From Phaseolus vulgaris (Eukaryota > Streptophyta > Magnoliopsida > Fabales > Fabaceae): a DNA stretch of 64,000 nt. Of this stretch, positions 48,945 through 61,147 are shown one piece after another. The DNA is taken from the NCBI RefSeq assembly GCF_000499845.2, contig NC_023758.2, positions 10,823,927 to 10,887,926 on the forward strand, written 5' to 3'. Position 1 is the first letter of the stretch. The number at the start of each line of letters is the position of its first letter. Below the pieces are notes generated by a model. It saw only the letters and a program-made list of their open reading frames with translations. It had not been told where the DNA came from and ran no database searches. The translations under genes were made by a program, and so were the position numbers.

Positions 48945-49995
48945 TAAAAGAGCACTTGTATCGATTACCAATTTGCTCTATACAAATTTACTTTGCTTCT
49001 ACACTTTTTTTCGTTAATTTGTTTTTTACTTTGCTTCTACACTTCTTTTCGTTAACTTGTTTTCGACGCATAAACAACAGTTATTTTAGTTTTCTTTATT
49101 TTGCTTCCGTCTTTTACCAAGATAAACTATTGTTTTTCTTATAATGACTTGTCATCCTTTCTCAACTTTAAAGCTTATTACATGTAATGGATTAAATAAA
49201 TTTCAAGTCCTTAATATTTTATTAACTTTTATTTTGAGTTTATAATAAATCATTTTTTCAAAATTGAGTACTAACTAAATTATAAATGAATTTTGATTTG
49301 AAAAATATTACATTGAGCCTTTTAATTAATTCCAGGTAATTTTTCCAAATTAAAATTTTATAATTTAGTTGATACTCAATTTTCGAAAAAATAATTTATT
49401 ACAAACTCAAAATAAAAATTAATATTTTTATATATCTTTTTAAGTCATTCCTCTTTTTTTTTTTGTATCTTTACCCATTAAAATATTTTTGCCATGAAAA
49501 TATAATATGTTAATATAGATATCACAAAATTCTTAACACATACTATTCTTCAATATTCTAAATTATATGCATTTGTTTGAATTTAAAGGACACAACAGAG
49601 GACACAACAGAACTGACGCATGTACTGAATGATTCTTCAACTAAAGTGTTTAACTACAGTGAAAAAAGTACTTATCATACATTCAAAATAAAAATAACTA
49701 TGCATTGGGACCTAAAAATGATTTAAGTTTAAAATTAAATACATTTTACACTATGCATAAAGAGTTTGTTTTTTCCATTATTATCGACTATGATGTTAGC
49801 GTCAAATAATTGCACCCCCTCTTCTATATTAATGGAAACGTGGAGGAATGAAATTCAATTTAAAATGTGTAAGCATCAAAATGTATTATCAAAAGTAACA
49901 AAACCAGTTACGTTTACGTGAAGGGGAGAATAAGAGAGGGAAAGGTTGGTGAGAAAAATGATGATTGGTGTTGAAGTGCTCATCGTCAAAACCAT
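46151..49995. other. AT-rich spacer upstream of the transporter gene
   Basis: No supported gene. TA microsatellites lie at 48540-48556 and 48900-48947. Near 47636 CACTAGCAAAGGGTG and later GAGTCGACACAAAGTG resemble the edge of a CACTA-like non-autonomous element, but I found no matching end. A pyrimidine-rich stretch (47755-48110) gives short Ser/Phe/Leu-rich open frames that look fortuitous. Confidence 0.45.
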
Positions 49996-50003
49996 TATAA
50001 ATG
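49996..50003 (+). promoter_or_regulatory. Probable TATA box of the transporter gene
   Basis: TATAAATG lies 70-77 bases before the chosen ATG at 50073. That spacing fits a start of transcription near 50028 and a short purine-rich leader. Confidence 0.5.
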
Positions 50004-50072
50004 TAAATAAAGCAAATGAGTGTATGAGAAGTGAGAAGTGAAGAAGAATATCAGAGGAAAGGCAGAGAGAAA

Positions 50073-53000
50073 ATGGTGGGTGTAGGATTAGGGGTAACAG
50101 CAGCAATGATTGCAACTCAGTTCTTGGAAGTGGGGTTGAACACTCTAATCAAAGAAGCAAACACCAATGGAATGAGTAATTTTGTCTTCATTGTGTATTC
50201 AAACTTCTTGGCTCTCTTTGTCCTTGTACCATCAACCTTCTTCTACCACAGGTGTGCTGTGTATCTGCTTCAACTGAAAAATCTTAACTTTCTTTTACAC
50301 TGTTATAGTTGTATATAGGTTGGTATTTCACTATTTCTTCTGATTGATATTTTGTTCTTGGCTCTTCAAAAATCACAGGAAGAGAACTCCTCCTCCAATC
50401 CCAAGATCAATTCTCTGTAAAATGTTTACTATTAGCTGCCTCAGGTATGAACATGACAAAAAGCACTAAATTCACATACTTAACTAAATATATATTTGTA
50501 CTAAGTATGAGATATGATGAATTTCACACTTTGTTGTCGAAATTTGAAATAATATCATTAGACTCATTTTATGGTATGGTTTATTTTAGAATTTAAAATT
50601 TTATAGTGATTTTATTTTTGAAAAACGTATTGGAAGGATGAAGAAAGAAAATGTATTTAAATTATTTTTAGTTCTAAGTCCTAAACAATAATGGCTACAA
50701 AACAACGTCTCAGTTGAAGTATAAGGATAATGATGGTTTGTCTTTGGAATTACTTATCAAATTTTCATCAACGACGTTAATGTTTCAACCTCAAGTCCAT
50801 TGATATAATATTGTTATGGTATATGCTCAATAATCCTTTATTGTTTAAGAGTCAATACCAATTCAAATATATTTTTTACCTTAATTTTTTAAGACATTTT
50901 TTTCACAGAAAACCATAATGAAGTTTCAAGCTGCAAGTAGACAATACCTTAGATATGTGGAGAATGAAATATTTGTTCAAAAGATGAACCATTGTCCCCC
51001 TTACCCTTAGACTTCAACTGGAGGGTTTATTCATGATGGAGTTTCGAACTTCAAAACGTACAATATCTCAAATGTGGTGATTGACACGATATTATTTAAT
51101 CTGATTTAAGGTTGGAACAATAATAATAAACAATTTGACATGAGAAATTTGATTATATAATGTTGATTAGTGCTTTTTTTGGTACATTGGAAAACTAAGA
51201 TTTGAGTGAAAATAAATTATTAGAGTAAAAGTAGATGAAAGATAAGATGAATGACAGATGATTGTTGAATCCTGGAGTGTCACTCTAGCTAAAATGTAAA
51301 ATTCTATAATGATGCTTAACATGAAGTTTTATAAAAAAAATAGAGTTAAATAAAAATATATAAAAATAATTTAATAGGTCTATGTTTACTTAAAATTACT
51401 TTCTTTTTATTTCTCTATGGTTGACACTACAAGAAAATCATTAAATAGTAATCAAATTTAGAGATAAAAAATAATTAGTCATTATATTGACTAAATTATA
51501 TACTAATTTAGAGACTAAAAAGTTATTGATATTTAATGTGATTTCTATTATTAATAAAATATTATAAAATGATTTCTAAATTGGTATCTAAATAACTACC
51601 AAAGTTTTAGCTACTAATATTTTAGATTTCAAATTAGTCTATAAAAGGCTAATAAAAACTAATTTATAACATAAGTAGTTAGTAGATAAAACTTTAGTAG
51701 CTAATAGTTAGATACCAATTTAGAAACTATTTTATAAATTTTTATTAATAATAAAAATCATTTTAAATATCAATAATTTTTTAGTTTATAAAATATCTAT
51801 AAATTAGTTAATAAGTAATTATTTTGATCTTTAAAATTAATTTTATTTAATAATTTTATTGTAGTTTTAACGGGTGAAACATACATGTTTTTCAAACAAA
51901 CTACTCATTTTTCTATGTTGATTTAATGTAAACTTTTATTTGGTCAATGATTGAGATGAAACTTCAATTCTAATTAATAGAACAAGTCACTTGAAAAGTT
52001 ATTTTGTTTGATTAGTTGGATGATGACCTTAAGGTAGTGCAGCACTGTAGTGCAGACGTTGATGTACACTGGAATCTCATACAGCTCTCCCACACTATGC
52101 TCTGCAATGGTGGACCTTGTTCCTGCTTTCACCTTCATATTTGCCCTTATTTCAAGGTTCTTTCTCTGTCCTCTTCCCCTTACCACAATTATTGCACAAG
52201 TTAACAATTTTTACTTATCTATTCTTCTTTGATCCCTGTGCTGTGCACTCTCAGGATGGAAAATCTGAATCTGAAACAGCAAAGCTGCCAAGCAAAAGTT
52301 ATTGGCACAGTGATCTCCATTGCTGGGGCATTCATAGTGACTCTATATAAAGGAACGCCATTGAATTTCAGTTTAAATGTTGTATTTGGTGGAAAGGAAA
52401 CTTACCTTTCAGTGCAATCAAATTGGATCATTGGTGGTTTTCTTCTTGCAACTGCTAGTCTGTGCATTTCAGTTTTGCTTATTGTTCAGGTACTTAATCA
52501 AACAAACCATTCTGGACATGTACACAACAGTTTTTGCAGTTTAATGTTTAGTTTATCTTATAAAATATTTTCCCCAAAAATTAATATTCCGAAACATGTA
52601 AAAGTCATATAACTTTTTCCAACACTGCAGACTTCGGCTGTCAAGGAGTATCCTGAAGAGTTAGTGATAACAAGCATTTGTTGCAGCATGGTGGTGATCC
52701 TATCTGCCATAGTTGCTCTCTTTGCAGAGGGAAACCCTAAAGCTTGGATACTCACATCTCATAAAGAGTTCATAGCTGTATTCTATTCAGTAAGTATAAA
52801 CCTTTTTATCAACACATTATTTTCCTTAGTTCTGTGATGATGATGATATGTATATTTGTAGGCCATATTTGTTGTATCAACGAGGAGTGTTGTGTGTACA
52901 TGGGGATGTCGAAAGAAGGGACCAGTTTATGTAGCTATGTTTAACCCTTTGGGAATGGTGATTGCACTTGGCATGGGGGTAATATTTCTGGGAGAGAACC

Positions 53001-53255
53001 TTTACCTTGGAAGGTAAATACATCTAACTAAGGACACAAATTTTGTGAGAAACGATTTTGGTGAAATATGTTAACACTGGGTATAATTTTTGGTGCAGTG
53101 TGATTGGAGCTGGTACAATAGGTATTGGATTTTATTCGATGATGTGGGCACATGCTGAAGACGATAAGGTGGGAAATGAGAATAACGAGAACCGTGATCT
53201 TGTTACTTCCTCCTCTTCAGCTCCTCTGTTGTACACCAAAAGTATACATGTATAG
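50073..53255 (+). CDS. WAT1-related membrane transporter (EamA/UMAMIT-type), seven exons
   Basis: Exons with GT-AG introns: 50073-50251, 50379-50444, 52043-52156, 52255-52489, 52631-52789, 52862-53013 and 53099-53255. Joined they give 1062 bases, 353 residues plus stop, with reading frame kept at each junction. The usual family length is about 350-400. The family is known for ten-transmembrane transporters of the plasma membrane or tonoplast that export amino acids or, for WAT1, auxin. Visible landmarks: GMSNFVFIVYSNFLAL (residues about 33-48), KRTPPPIPRSIL, YSSPTLCSAMVDLVPAFTF (first EamA repeat end), IIGGFLLATASL, GPVYVAMFNPLG and LGENLYLGS (second repeat), and a Ser-rich SSSSAPLLY tail typical of the family. 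Intron 2 (1.6 kb) carries a foldback MITE. The start was chosen as the ATG followed by the membrane segment. The substrate cannot be told. No frame damage is seen. Confidence 0.9.
51425..51866. mobile_element. Foldback MITE in intron 2 of the transporter gene
   Basis: The ends CACTACAAGAAAATCATTAA and, reversed, AAACTACAATAAAATTATTA are inverted repeats. The interior is also largely self-complementary: ATTTCTAAATTGGTATCTAA near 51568 pairs with TTAGATACCAATTTAGAAAC near 51708. The whole 440 bp would fold into one long hairpin. The CACTAC end suggests CACTA-derived mobility. Confidence 0.7.
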
Positions 53256-53449
53256 CTTCACATATTCTGATTATTAGGAATGGAAATATAGTCTCTGGAT
53301 TCAACTATTAAAAACATATAGATTTATTTATTTATTATAAATCTTCTTTAAAACTTTGAACTGTCCTAATCTGTATAGAAATATCTGATTTGACCAACAA
53401 ACCTAATTAAATTTTTCTTTTTTCAATTATTGTGACCTCATCAAACTAA

Positions 53450-53740
53450 ATCACACTTTAAATTATTGGTATCTAAATTAGTTTAAATTATTAATAAATA
53501 ATTTCTAAATTAATATCTAATTAGTTACTTAAGTTTTAGCTACCAACTATTTAGATTCTGAAGTTGGTATTTAAGATATTGATATCTAATTAGATCTAAT
53601 TCAAAACTTATTTATGAATAATAAAAACTAATTTAGATACTATTAATTTGTTTATTCTTTAAAATACTATATAATTTTATCAATATAATTATATTAGTTC
53701 TCTAAAAATTATTTTTTATTTAATAATTTTATTGTAACTA
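53450..53740. mobile_element. Related foldback MITE copy in the 3' flank
   Basis: It shares AATAATTTCTAAATTAATATCTAA, AGTTTTAGCTACCAACTA and the end TATTTAATAATTTTATTGTA with the intron copy. More degraded; the left end is unclear. Confidence 0.55.
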
Positions 53741-54907
53741 ATTATTTATATATACATTCATGAATAGTAAAATATAATTCTAATTTCTTTCTGGTTCAGC
53801 TTATAAACTTGCAGTCCCATATATTTATTTACTAAGCATGGAACAATATAAAAAATAGAAAAAGAAAAATTATTAAACACAGACGCATATCACTATAATA
53901 CATTTCATCATCTAATCCACAAATATAAATATCAAATGAATATATATAATAGGGACTCAAGTGACACTTTTTAAAAGATTCTTATTAAATATATTTTATA
54001 AAAAAAAAACTAACACATCACTCGTTCTAAACATTTTAAGTATGCAAATTTTGGCTTTATATATTAGAATAAGTTTAAGAAATTCAATATTTAGATACAT
54101 GAATTATGTAATAAACTCTCAATCAACTTCTCACTATCATCTTTGATTTTTTTTTTATCAAGAACGAATATGTATACTATAAATATAAATATTTACAAAT
54201 CTGCACTAGATTGAACTATTCATTATGTAAGTGAGCCTAAAATTAAAATTGACATTTTATGGATCTCATAGGATCAATTAGTCTCCCACCACTTGAGGTC
54301 TTAATTTATATTATTTATATACTCAGTGAAGTTAGGATAATATCTTAGTTAAATGTATGCATTTATACTTAATACACACTTTCAAACAATGATTCATGTA
54401 TCATCTTACATCTATGACATCATACATACATTCAAACAATGATTCATCTATGTCACTCACTACAACAAATATTACTTTAAGTCACGCTAAAATAGACCAC
54501 AAATATAAAAGTGTTGTTTAAACATAACAAAGACAACAATTTTAGGAATCTGGCTTAAAGAACATAAAATGCCATAATTTTAAAATTGTGGATACTTTAT
54601 TCCATGTTTTTCTAAATATTGCCTACTGGGTTAAAAAAAAGCGTGCCCTCAAATCAAATATAAACACATTTTTGTACATATTGCCTATTGGGTTAAAAGA
54701 AAATCGTGCCCTCATAAAATAATAAACAATACAATTTTGTGGGAAAAAAATTTGCTTCTTCTCTCTCTTGTGTTGGGTTAAAAAATGAACATCTCCTTCA
54801 TATCTTCAAACGCATGAACTTTCATACATCCAAACGCATGAACTGAACACGCATCTCACTTTCGAATTCTCACCAAGTTGTTCTTCCTCGCTTCTGCAAT
54901 CACCTGA
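53741..54907. other. Intergenic DNA downstream of the transporter gene
   Basis: No gene supported. CATTCAAACAATGATTCAT-like sequence occurs twice (about 54382 and 54430). A CACTACAACAAATATTAC motif at 54466 could be another CACTA-type end. Confidence 0.4.
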
Positions 54908-55360
54908 CACTATAAGAAATTATTTATTTATATACTGATTATTAAATATAGATATGAATCCGTAGGTAAATTGAGCGTTACATACGGATATGTACATGCG
55001 AATTTATTTCAGTATGTAAATACACTACATACGGATTTTTCCGTATATAAACCAAAAGTAATTACATACTGACATAATACGTATGTAGTTTTGGCTCCAT
55101 GATGCGAGAACAATTACATACGAATCATACCCGTATATACAACATTATTTTTTTAATTAAAAAAAGCGAAAATTGTTACATACGAATTCTATCCGTATAT
55201 AACTTATTACATATTTAATTAAAAAATGGAAATAATTACATGTATATTTTATCCATATGTAAGGTATTACATATTTAATTAAAACAACTGAAATATTTAC
55301 ATACGGATTATATTCGTATATAATGTGTTACATACGGATTTTAAAAACCACTACAAAAAA
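54908..55360. mobile_element. CACTA-type subterminal repeat array (ACATACGGAT)
   Basis: Starts CACTATAAGAAATT and ends near CACTACAAAAAAGC (55349). Between them about eight copies of TTACATACGGAT or a close variant occur (near 54990, 55030, 55070, 55115, 55178, 55238, 55299, 55328), several followed by the inverted form ATCCGTATATA. Such short iterated inverted motifs near CACTA ends are transposase-binding-type sequences in known CACTA elements. Confidence 0.65.
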
Positions 55361-55801
55361 GCATGTAAGCATTTTCGTTCCCTCTATAGAATTAATCTTT
55401 TTCCAAAAAAAAATATCCTCCTTCCCTCCATAACATTCTCCTTTTCCCAAAAATAGTTTCTCCATTCCCTCCACGACATTCCTTTTTTTTCACAAAAATA
55501 ATTTTTCCTCTAGAAACCCTCTCATTTGAAAATAGAGACCTAAACCTCTCATTTTCTATCACTTTGTAATCGTTAATTCTTCTCGTAACAACCCTAACCC
55601 AACTCTTCTCACTCTCATATCCCACACCACCCGCATCCACGCCTACACGTCACTGCCATTGGTTCTATTGTCGCCATTACCATGAAGACGTAGTTACCTG
55701 CCGACTTGAATAGCTATGGGCGAAGCCGTAGTCAAAGTTCAAGATTCATAAGGTTTCAACGATGTTGCGATGAAGAAAGATGCAACCACCGAGGATCCTT
55801 C
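55361..55801. other. Flank of element B, transposon-like
   Basis: Pyrimidine-rich sequence with TTTCC.CCATAACATTC repeats (55405-55490), probably CACTA interior. The 5 bp before B is CCTTC; its expected duplicate lies outside the window. Confidence 0.4.
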
Positions 55802-56947
55802 TGTTAGAATGGATGGCTTTAAACTAGAGGGGGGGGGTGAGTTGTTTAAAGAGGGTTTTCGCAAACTTTTAAGTCAAGAATGAAATTCTCTAAAGAAACA
55901 ATTGATAAGTAATTCAGTTTGCCAAAATAGCAATAAAAAACAGCAGAACCAGAAAAACAATCGGTTGTTTCACAGAAACAATCGGTTGTTTATACCAGCA
56001 AACAACAAACAAAACTGAATTTAAAGAGTTAGGGATAGAGAGATTGCACACAGATGTTTATACTGGTTCACTCCAAATCTAGAGCTACATCCAGTTTTCT
56101 CAGAAAACCTCTGAGGAAATCCACTAAGCAATCACACCTTGATCACTTACACCACAACCAAGAGAGTGACCTTGATCCCCTCAAGACACACACTCTTCTT
56201 GGCCAACACACCAACACTAAGATTGCTGATCTTGATCCCCTCAAGAACACACAGCCAATCTCAGCAAACACAGAAACGAAACTTGTTCAGCAAAGTACAA
56301 AGATTACACTTGTTATAGAAGGTAATCTGAAATCAATACAAGCATAATCTTATTCCACACACTTTGATCAAATCACAAACTCTAAGCAATCTCAGCTCTT
56401 TGAAAACTTCAAAAACTCTATTCGATAATTTCTTTTCACAAATCTATTTTTCTGAATTTATTCAAAGATGTTGTTTGTTATCAAATCTTAACAAACTCTT
56501 TAATTGCATTTAATGATTGGTCAAAGCATTTAAAGACTGGAGCGTAAGCAGTTAAATCATTTAAAGCCCAGTCAAAGACAAAACAGTTTTTCTGTTATGG
56601 TACCAAAACAAACAATCGGTTGTTTCCTCGAATCAATCGGTTGTTTTGGTTTTAACAGCTCAACCATTTGAAAAACAGTTTTCAATCTTTTCTAAAAACA
56701 TCTAAGTATAAACAATCGGTTGTTTCGACAAAACAATCGGTTGTTTTTAACTTAGTTTGAAAAACATTTTTCTTTCAAAAAGATTGAGAATGCCTATGCT
56801 TTAGATTCAATCAAGGGGTGGATTACAACACTCAAACTACCCCAGATCCTAACTAAAAACAGCATAGCAACAACAAGCACATCCAAGGCTTCAACATCCT
56901 TCAAAGGGTTTGGACTCTTCAAAGCTTGAACACCACTTGGTTCAACA
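55802..56947 (-). repeat. Left LTR of element B
   Basis: 1146 bp, TGTTAGAATGG ... TTCAACA. It contains three close pairs of AACAATCGGTTGTTT (about 55955/55976, 56611/56633, 56711/56731). Homologous, in reverse orientation, to the solo LTR 19304-20433. Confidence 0.92.
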
Positions 56948-57359
56948 ATCTCCCCCTATTTGATGAAGACAAATCCCTGATGCTTGTGTTGTTCCTGATT
57001 GAATCTGAAGCAGTTCCTGCAAGATACAATTTTGAACAAAGCATAGAACTTCTGATATTTGGTTAGCACATATACAAGAATTGAAGTTCATAGCAAAATA
57101 TCAGAAACAAATATAAGAGCAAAAACCTATAAGGTTTCACTCATCCAAACTATTTTGCAGAAAACAAATAAAAACAGAATTTAAACACAACATATATATC
57201 TCCCCCTATTTGTCTTCACAAATAGACAAAGAGAAGAGATAAAACAAGATATTGTTTGGAATACATCAGAATTAAACAGCAAAAGCAGCAAAAAGATATA
57301 AACTGATACATCAACCAAAAACAATCGGTTGTTTCGATACATCAACTGGTTGTTTTTCT

Positions 57360-58559
57360 TCATTCATCATCATCAGCATATTGAAGATCAAAGATTTGGT
57401 TCTGGACAACCTCGATCTGTTCATCTAGAGTCATGAAACATGCATCCATGTTGTCAAACTTGTTGTCAATCCTATGGAAATTACTGACACAGAGATCATG
57501 GCGATTTCTTTGATTCTTCGCAAAGCTATCAGGCCTATTTACCATGAGTCTCTCAAAAGGAGACATGGTTTGCATCCTTTCTTCTTGATTTCCAGCATCA
57601 GCACTAGGTCCAGCATCTTGATAATCTTCAGGTGGATCTTCATGTTGAACATCCATATCAGCAGGTTCATCTTGTTCAAGATCAACAGCACTAGATGAGG
57701 CACCAAGGTCACCATCTTTGTTAATCCATTTGCCACCTACTTTGGTAAAACCCATTTTGCTGAGTGGTCCATTGTTCAACTCTTGAGTTGACTTGACCAA
57801 CTCAGATGTTTCATCTTCAAGGTTCACTTCAAAATAGAGTAGAAATTTAGATACCAAAACAACATATGGATAGTGATAGTCACTTAACCTCATAGCCTTT
57901 TGCATGTGCTCTTTGATGATGTGGATCCAATTGATTTTGATCTTCTTCATGATGCAGAAGATATACACCAGATCTTCTTCAATAAGCATTGAATGATTAC
58001 TCCCCCTTGGAGTTAGAATCCAAGTCACAATGAGGGCAAGCAATCTTTCATCAAGCTTTAGACTTCCAACCGAGCATGTTCTAACTTGAGCATGTTGATT
58101 CTTCAAGCAACTCTTGTAGTATTGGATTTTGTTAAGATCCTCCACTACTCCAAGGTTTCCCTTGTTGATTCTCAGACCAGAGAACTTGAGACCAGCAACA
58201 ACAGCCCATACCCCATGAGTTATCTCCATTTCTACACCTTTCACATGAGAAACTAGATTGTTTCCCTTAAACTTGAGATTTGTGTAGAACACCCTTACCA
58301 AATATGGGTAAATGTTTCCTTTCATCTCTAGGAACTTTATGAGAGATTGATCTTTGAGTAGCCTCCTTACATTATCAAGCTTTTGACTTTTCAGCCAATC
58401 AAAGCACACAACCTTGGGGTTATTTATCTTTTTTATACTTGTTTCATACCTATACCTCTCAATAAGATCATTGTCTCCAGAGAACCAGCCTTTTAGACTT
58501 CCTCCAGATCTTACACCTCTGGTTTTGACTCTCTTTGAGGTGGGAGGAGTTGATTCCAT
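57360..58559 (-). CDS. Third ORF of element B, intact, 399 residues
   Basis: ATG at 58559, stop at 57360, no interruption. A basic start (MESTPPTSKRVKTRG) precedes a domain shared with A and C: FLEMKGNIYPYLVRVFYTNL, NNLVSHVKGVEMEI, GSLKLDERLLALIV, TPRGSNHSMLIEEDLVYIFC and DYHYPYVVLVSKFL. An acidic linker (EQDEPADMDVQHEDPPED) and a helical C-terminus (DEQIEVVQNQIFDLQY) that could form a coiled coil follow. The position matches the 'envelope-like' ORF of SIRE elements, but I see no signal peptide or fusion-protein layout; the pattern is that of the plant 'putative transposon protein' domain. Its function is unknown. It is the only complete coding frame left in B. Confidence 0.82.
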   Translation of the reverse strand: MESTPPTSKRVKTRGVRSGGSLKGWFSGDNDLIERYRYETSIKKINNPKVVCFDWLKSQKLDNVRRLLKDQSLIKFLEMKGNIYPYLVRVFYTNLKFKGNNLVSHVKGVEMEITHGVWAVVAGLKFSGLRINKGNLGVVEDLNKIQYYKSCLKNQHAQVRTCSVGSLKLDERLLALIVTWILTPRGSNHSMLIEEDLVYIFCIMKKIKINWIHIIKEHMQKAMRLSDYHYPYVVLVSKFLLYFEVNLEDETSELVKSTQELNNGPLSKMGFTKVGGKWINKDGDLGASSSAVDLEQDEPADMDVQHEDPPEDYQDAGPSADAGNQEERMQTMSPFERLMVNRPDSFAKNQRNRHDLCVSNFHRIDNKFDNMDACFMTLDEQIEVVQNQIFDLQYADDDE

Positions 58560-59339
58560 GATGGCAGAGAAGAAAACAGAGAAAAGCTCACTTCACAGAT
58601 TTTGCAAGAGATGTTGCAATTGGTTGTTCTTGAGGAAGAGATTAGCTGCACCAGATTTTATAGCAGTAAAAGAATAAAAAACATTCAATGATATGAGTGG
58701 GTACCAGATTTTCAGAGAGAGAGAGGACTTGACCCTGCCCTGCACAGAAAACGTCAGAAAAAGCTGAAAATCACATGGTCTTCACATGTGATCTTTGACT
58801 AGTCATTAAGGCTCTTGAATTTCCAAGATTTTGGAATATATTCCTTTATGACTGTTGTAACTTCTCTCATAACGTGAACAACTTTCAACACAGGTTCTTT
58901 GACCAAGATTCTCTCTTTGAATTGATCTGCAACGGATAGAAATTCAAAATAGCAATTAAATTGATTTCTTCACAGTGCTGTTAGACTCAAAACAATCGGT
59001 TGTTTTGAAGAAACAATCGATTGTTTTTCTGCAGCAGTTAAACTGATTTTGAATTTTAATCATGAGCAGAAAGAGTTCAAAGCAAATGACATTAAGCATT
59101 TTAAAGAAGATTTTTAATCATGAGAAAGAACTTTAAAACAGAAATTAAGAACAGAGAAAGGAAGGTTTTATCCTTTATGTTATTTCTTCAATGAGTCATG
59201 TGCTTTATGATCAAGAAGCCTCTTCTCACTTTTAAGGGCCTTTGGACAGATGCAGAGCATTGATTCAGCTTCAATGATGGTCTTTTTCTTCCAAGAACTT
59301 GATCACATGACTTAGTTTTTCACACTTCTTTAGAATTCC
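58560..59339. other. Spacer between gag and third ORF of element B
   Basis: Non-coding. A pair of AACAATCGGTTGTTTT-type motifs lies at 58991 and 59011. This is where pol is missing; the junction appears to be near 59340, where the gag-side ...GPNLVA reading ends. Confidence 0.5.
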
Positions 59340-61109
59340 TGCACAATTATGAGTTCAAGCAACAAGATTTGGTCTCTTCACAAATGTGGGTCTAATAGAT
59401 TTCTTTTTCTCATTTGGCACCTCACATCCTTTCGGAATCCATTTCATGTAGCCTCTAGGAACATAGAATTTTCTTATTTTTCAGAATCTAACCGAATGGC
59501 CTTTTTTCATGCAATAAAAGCATGTAACAACCTGTTGTTTCGATTTAACAATCGGTTGTTTTACTGGCTTTCTTGAATTTTTTTTTTTGAAAACTTATCT
59601 TGTTGGTTCTGTGGATTGAAACCTAAACCATCCTTTCCAAAAACACAGCTTTGAGATGCTAAGACATTCTCAAAGTTAGATTTCCCCTTTGAAAGCTTAT
59701 CCACAGTTTCAACAAGATAATGAACCTTTTTCTCAAGATTTTCACAATTTTCGCAAATGAGAGTGTCACACTTGCAAGAAGCATTTTTGAAATGATTTTC
59801 CAGATTTTTGAAATCATTTTTAGATTTTTCAATCTCATCTTCAAGTGATTTCACTCTCTTTTCCAGCCAGCTGTTAAGTTCATTCAATCGGTTGTTTGAA
59901 AGAACCAATCGATTAGCTTCATCATGAGTTTCTTGAAAAGCTTCAAGCAATTCACTATAATTTTGTTCATTTAAAGAAGCACATGAATTAACCTCACTTG
60001 AGATGCAAGACTCATCATCATTTTCAGCAACCAAACAGATGTTTGCTTTTTCATCTTCACTTGATGAAGAACTTGATGATGACACCTCATTTTCATCCCA
60101 AGCTATGTAGGCTCTCTTTGTCTTGCCTTTCTTTTCCTTGTAGCTAGGCTTTTTCTCCTTTCTCTTGTTTGGACAATCTGCCTTTATATGACCTTTCTCA
60201 CCACAACCAAAACAAGTATAGTTATTGGAATTAAAATCATTGGATTTCTTGTTTCCATACCTATCTTTGTTGTTATCTTTGTTGCGGTTTTTCTTCAAGA
60301 ATTTGCTGAACTTTCTTGACAGCAAGCTAAGGTTTTCCTCATCATTATCATCACTGGATTCTTGTTTTCCTTTGTGCTTGGAAGCTTTTAAGGCTATGCT
60401 CCTTGTGCTTGTCTTCACTTTCTTGAACATTGAGTCTATTCATCTCTATCTCATGTTCCCTAAGCTTACCAAACAAAGAAGCCACACTTAATGATGTTAG
60501 ATCTTTAGATTCCGAAATAGCAGTTACCTTCGGTTGCCATGCTCTATCAAGACATTTCAAGATCTTGATGTTCAACTCTTCCTTTTCAAAGGTCTTGTCA
60601 AGGCTCATGAGATGATTGATGATGTGCGTGAATCTTTTCTGCACCTCAGCAATTGTTTCACCTTTAAGCATTCTGAACATCTCATACTCTTGGATTAGAG
60701 CATGCTTTCTAGCTCGCTTTACCTCATTTGTACCTTCATGAGTGACTTTCAAGGTGTCCCACATTTCTTTTGATGATTTTCATTGAGAGACCCTGAAAAA
60801 CTCATCAGAATTTAAAGCAGAGGTTATAATATTTTTGGCAATGCAATCGAATTTGGCCTTTTTGCTTTCTGAATCAGTCCATTGAGACCATGGCTTTTCA
60901 ATGATAGATCCATCTTTTTCAAACTTTGGGACAAAAGGACCATTTTCAATTGCATCCCAAATTCCTTTGTCAAGTGATTCCATAAAGATTTTCATTCTTA
61001 CTTTCCAAAATTGGTAGTTCAAACCACAAAACAGAGGTGGTCTGTTAATTGAAGCACCTTCCCCAAAAGGTAGTCTATCAGCCATTTTAAAAAAAAGTTT
61101 TAGGATCAA
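59340..61109 (-). pseudogene. gag of element B (broken)
   Basis: Three pieces align with A's gag. 61109-60780 holds GEGASINRPPLFCGLNYQFW and ends at a TGA (60780-60782) where A has Cys. 60764-60351 holds the gag core. 60430-59561 holds the CCHC knuckle CFGCGEKGHIKADC, a Ser/acidic region and a coiled coil. The last two overlap in different frames, so a frameshift lies near 60400. Below 59561 broken sequence like HSVRF, RKFYVPRG and WIPKGCEV continues to about 59340, the tail after the second knuckle. The gag reading also contains an AATCGGTTGTTT pair at 59885-59915. Confidence 0.82.
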
Positions 61110-61132
61110 CTTGAATAACTTTCAAGAACCAA

Positions 61133-61145
61133 GCTCTTGATGCCA
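61133..61145 (-). promoter_or_regulatory. Primer binding site of element B
   Basis: The minus strand reads TGGCATCAAGAGC next to the LTR, one base different from element A's site; Met-tRNA type. Confidence 0.75.
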
Positions 61146-61147
61146 AT

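Noticed and set aside
57360..58559. Calling the third ORF a viral envelope glycoprotein
   Set aside because: No signal peptide, membrane anchor or fusion layout is visible; position alone does not justify it.
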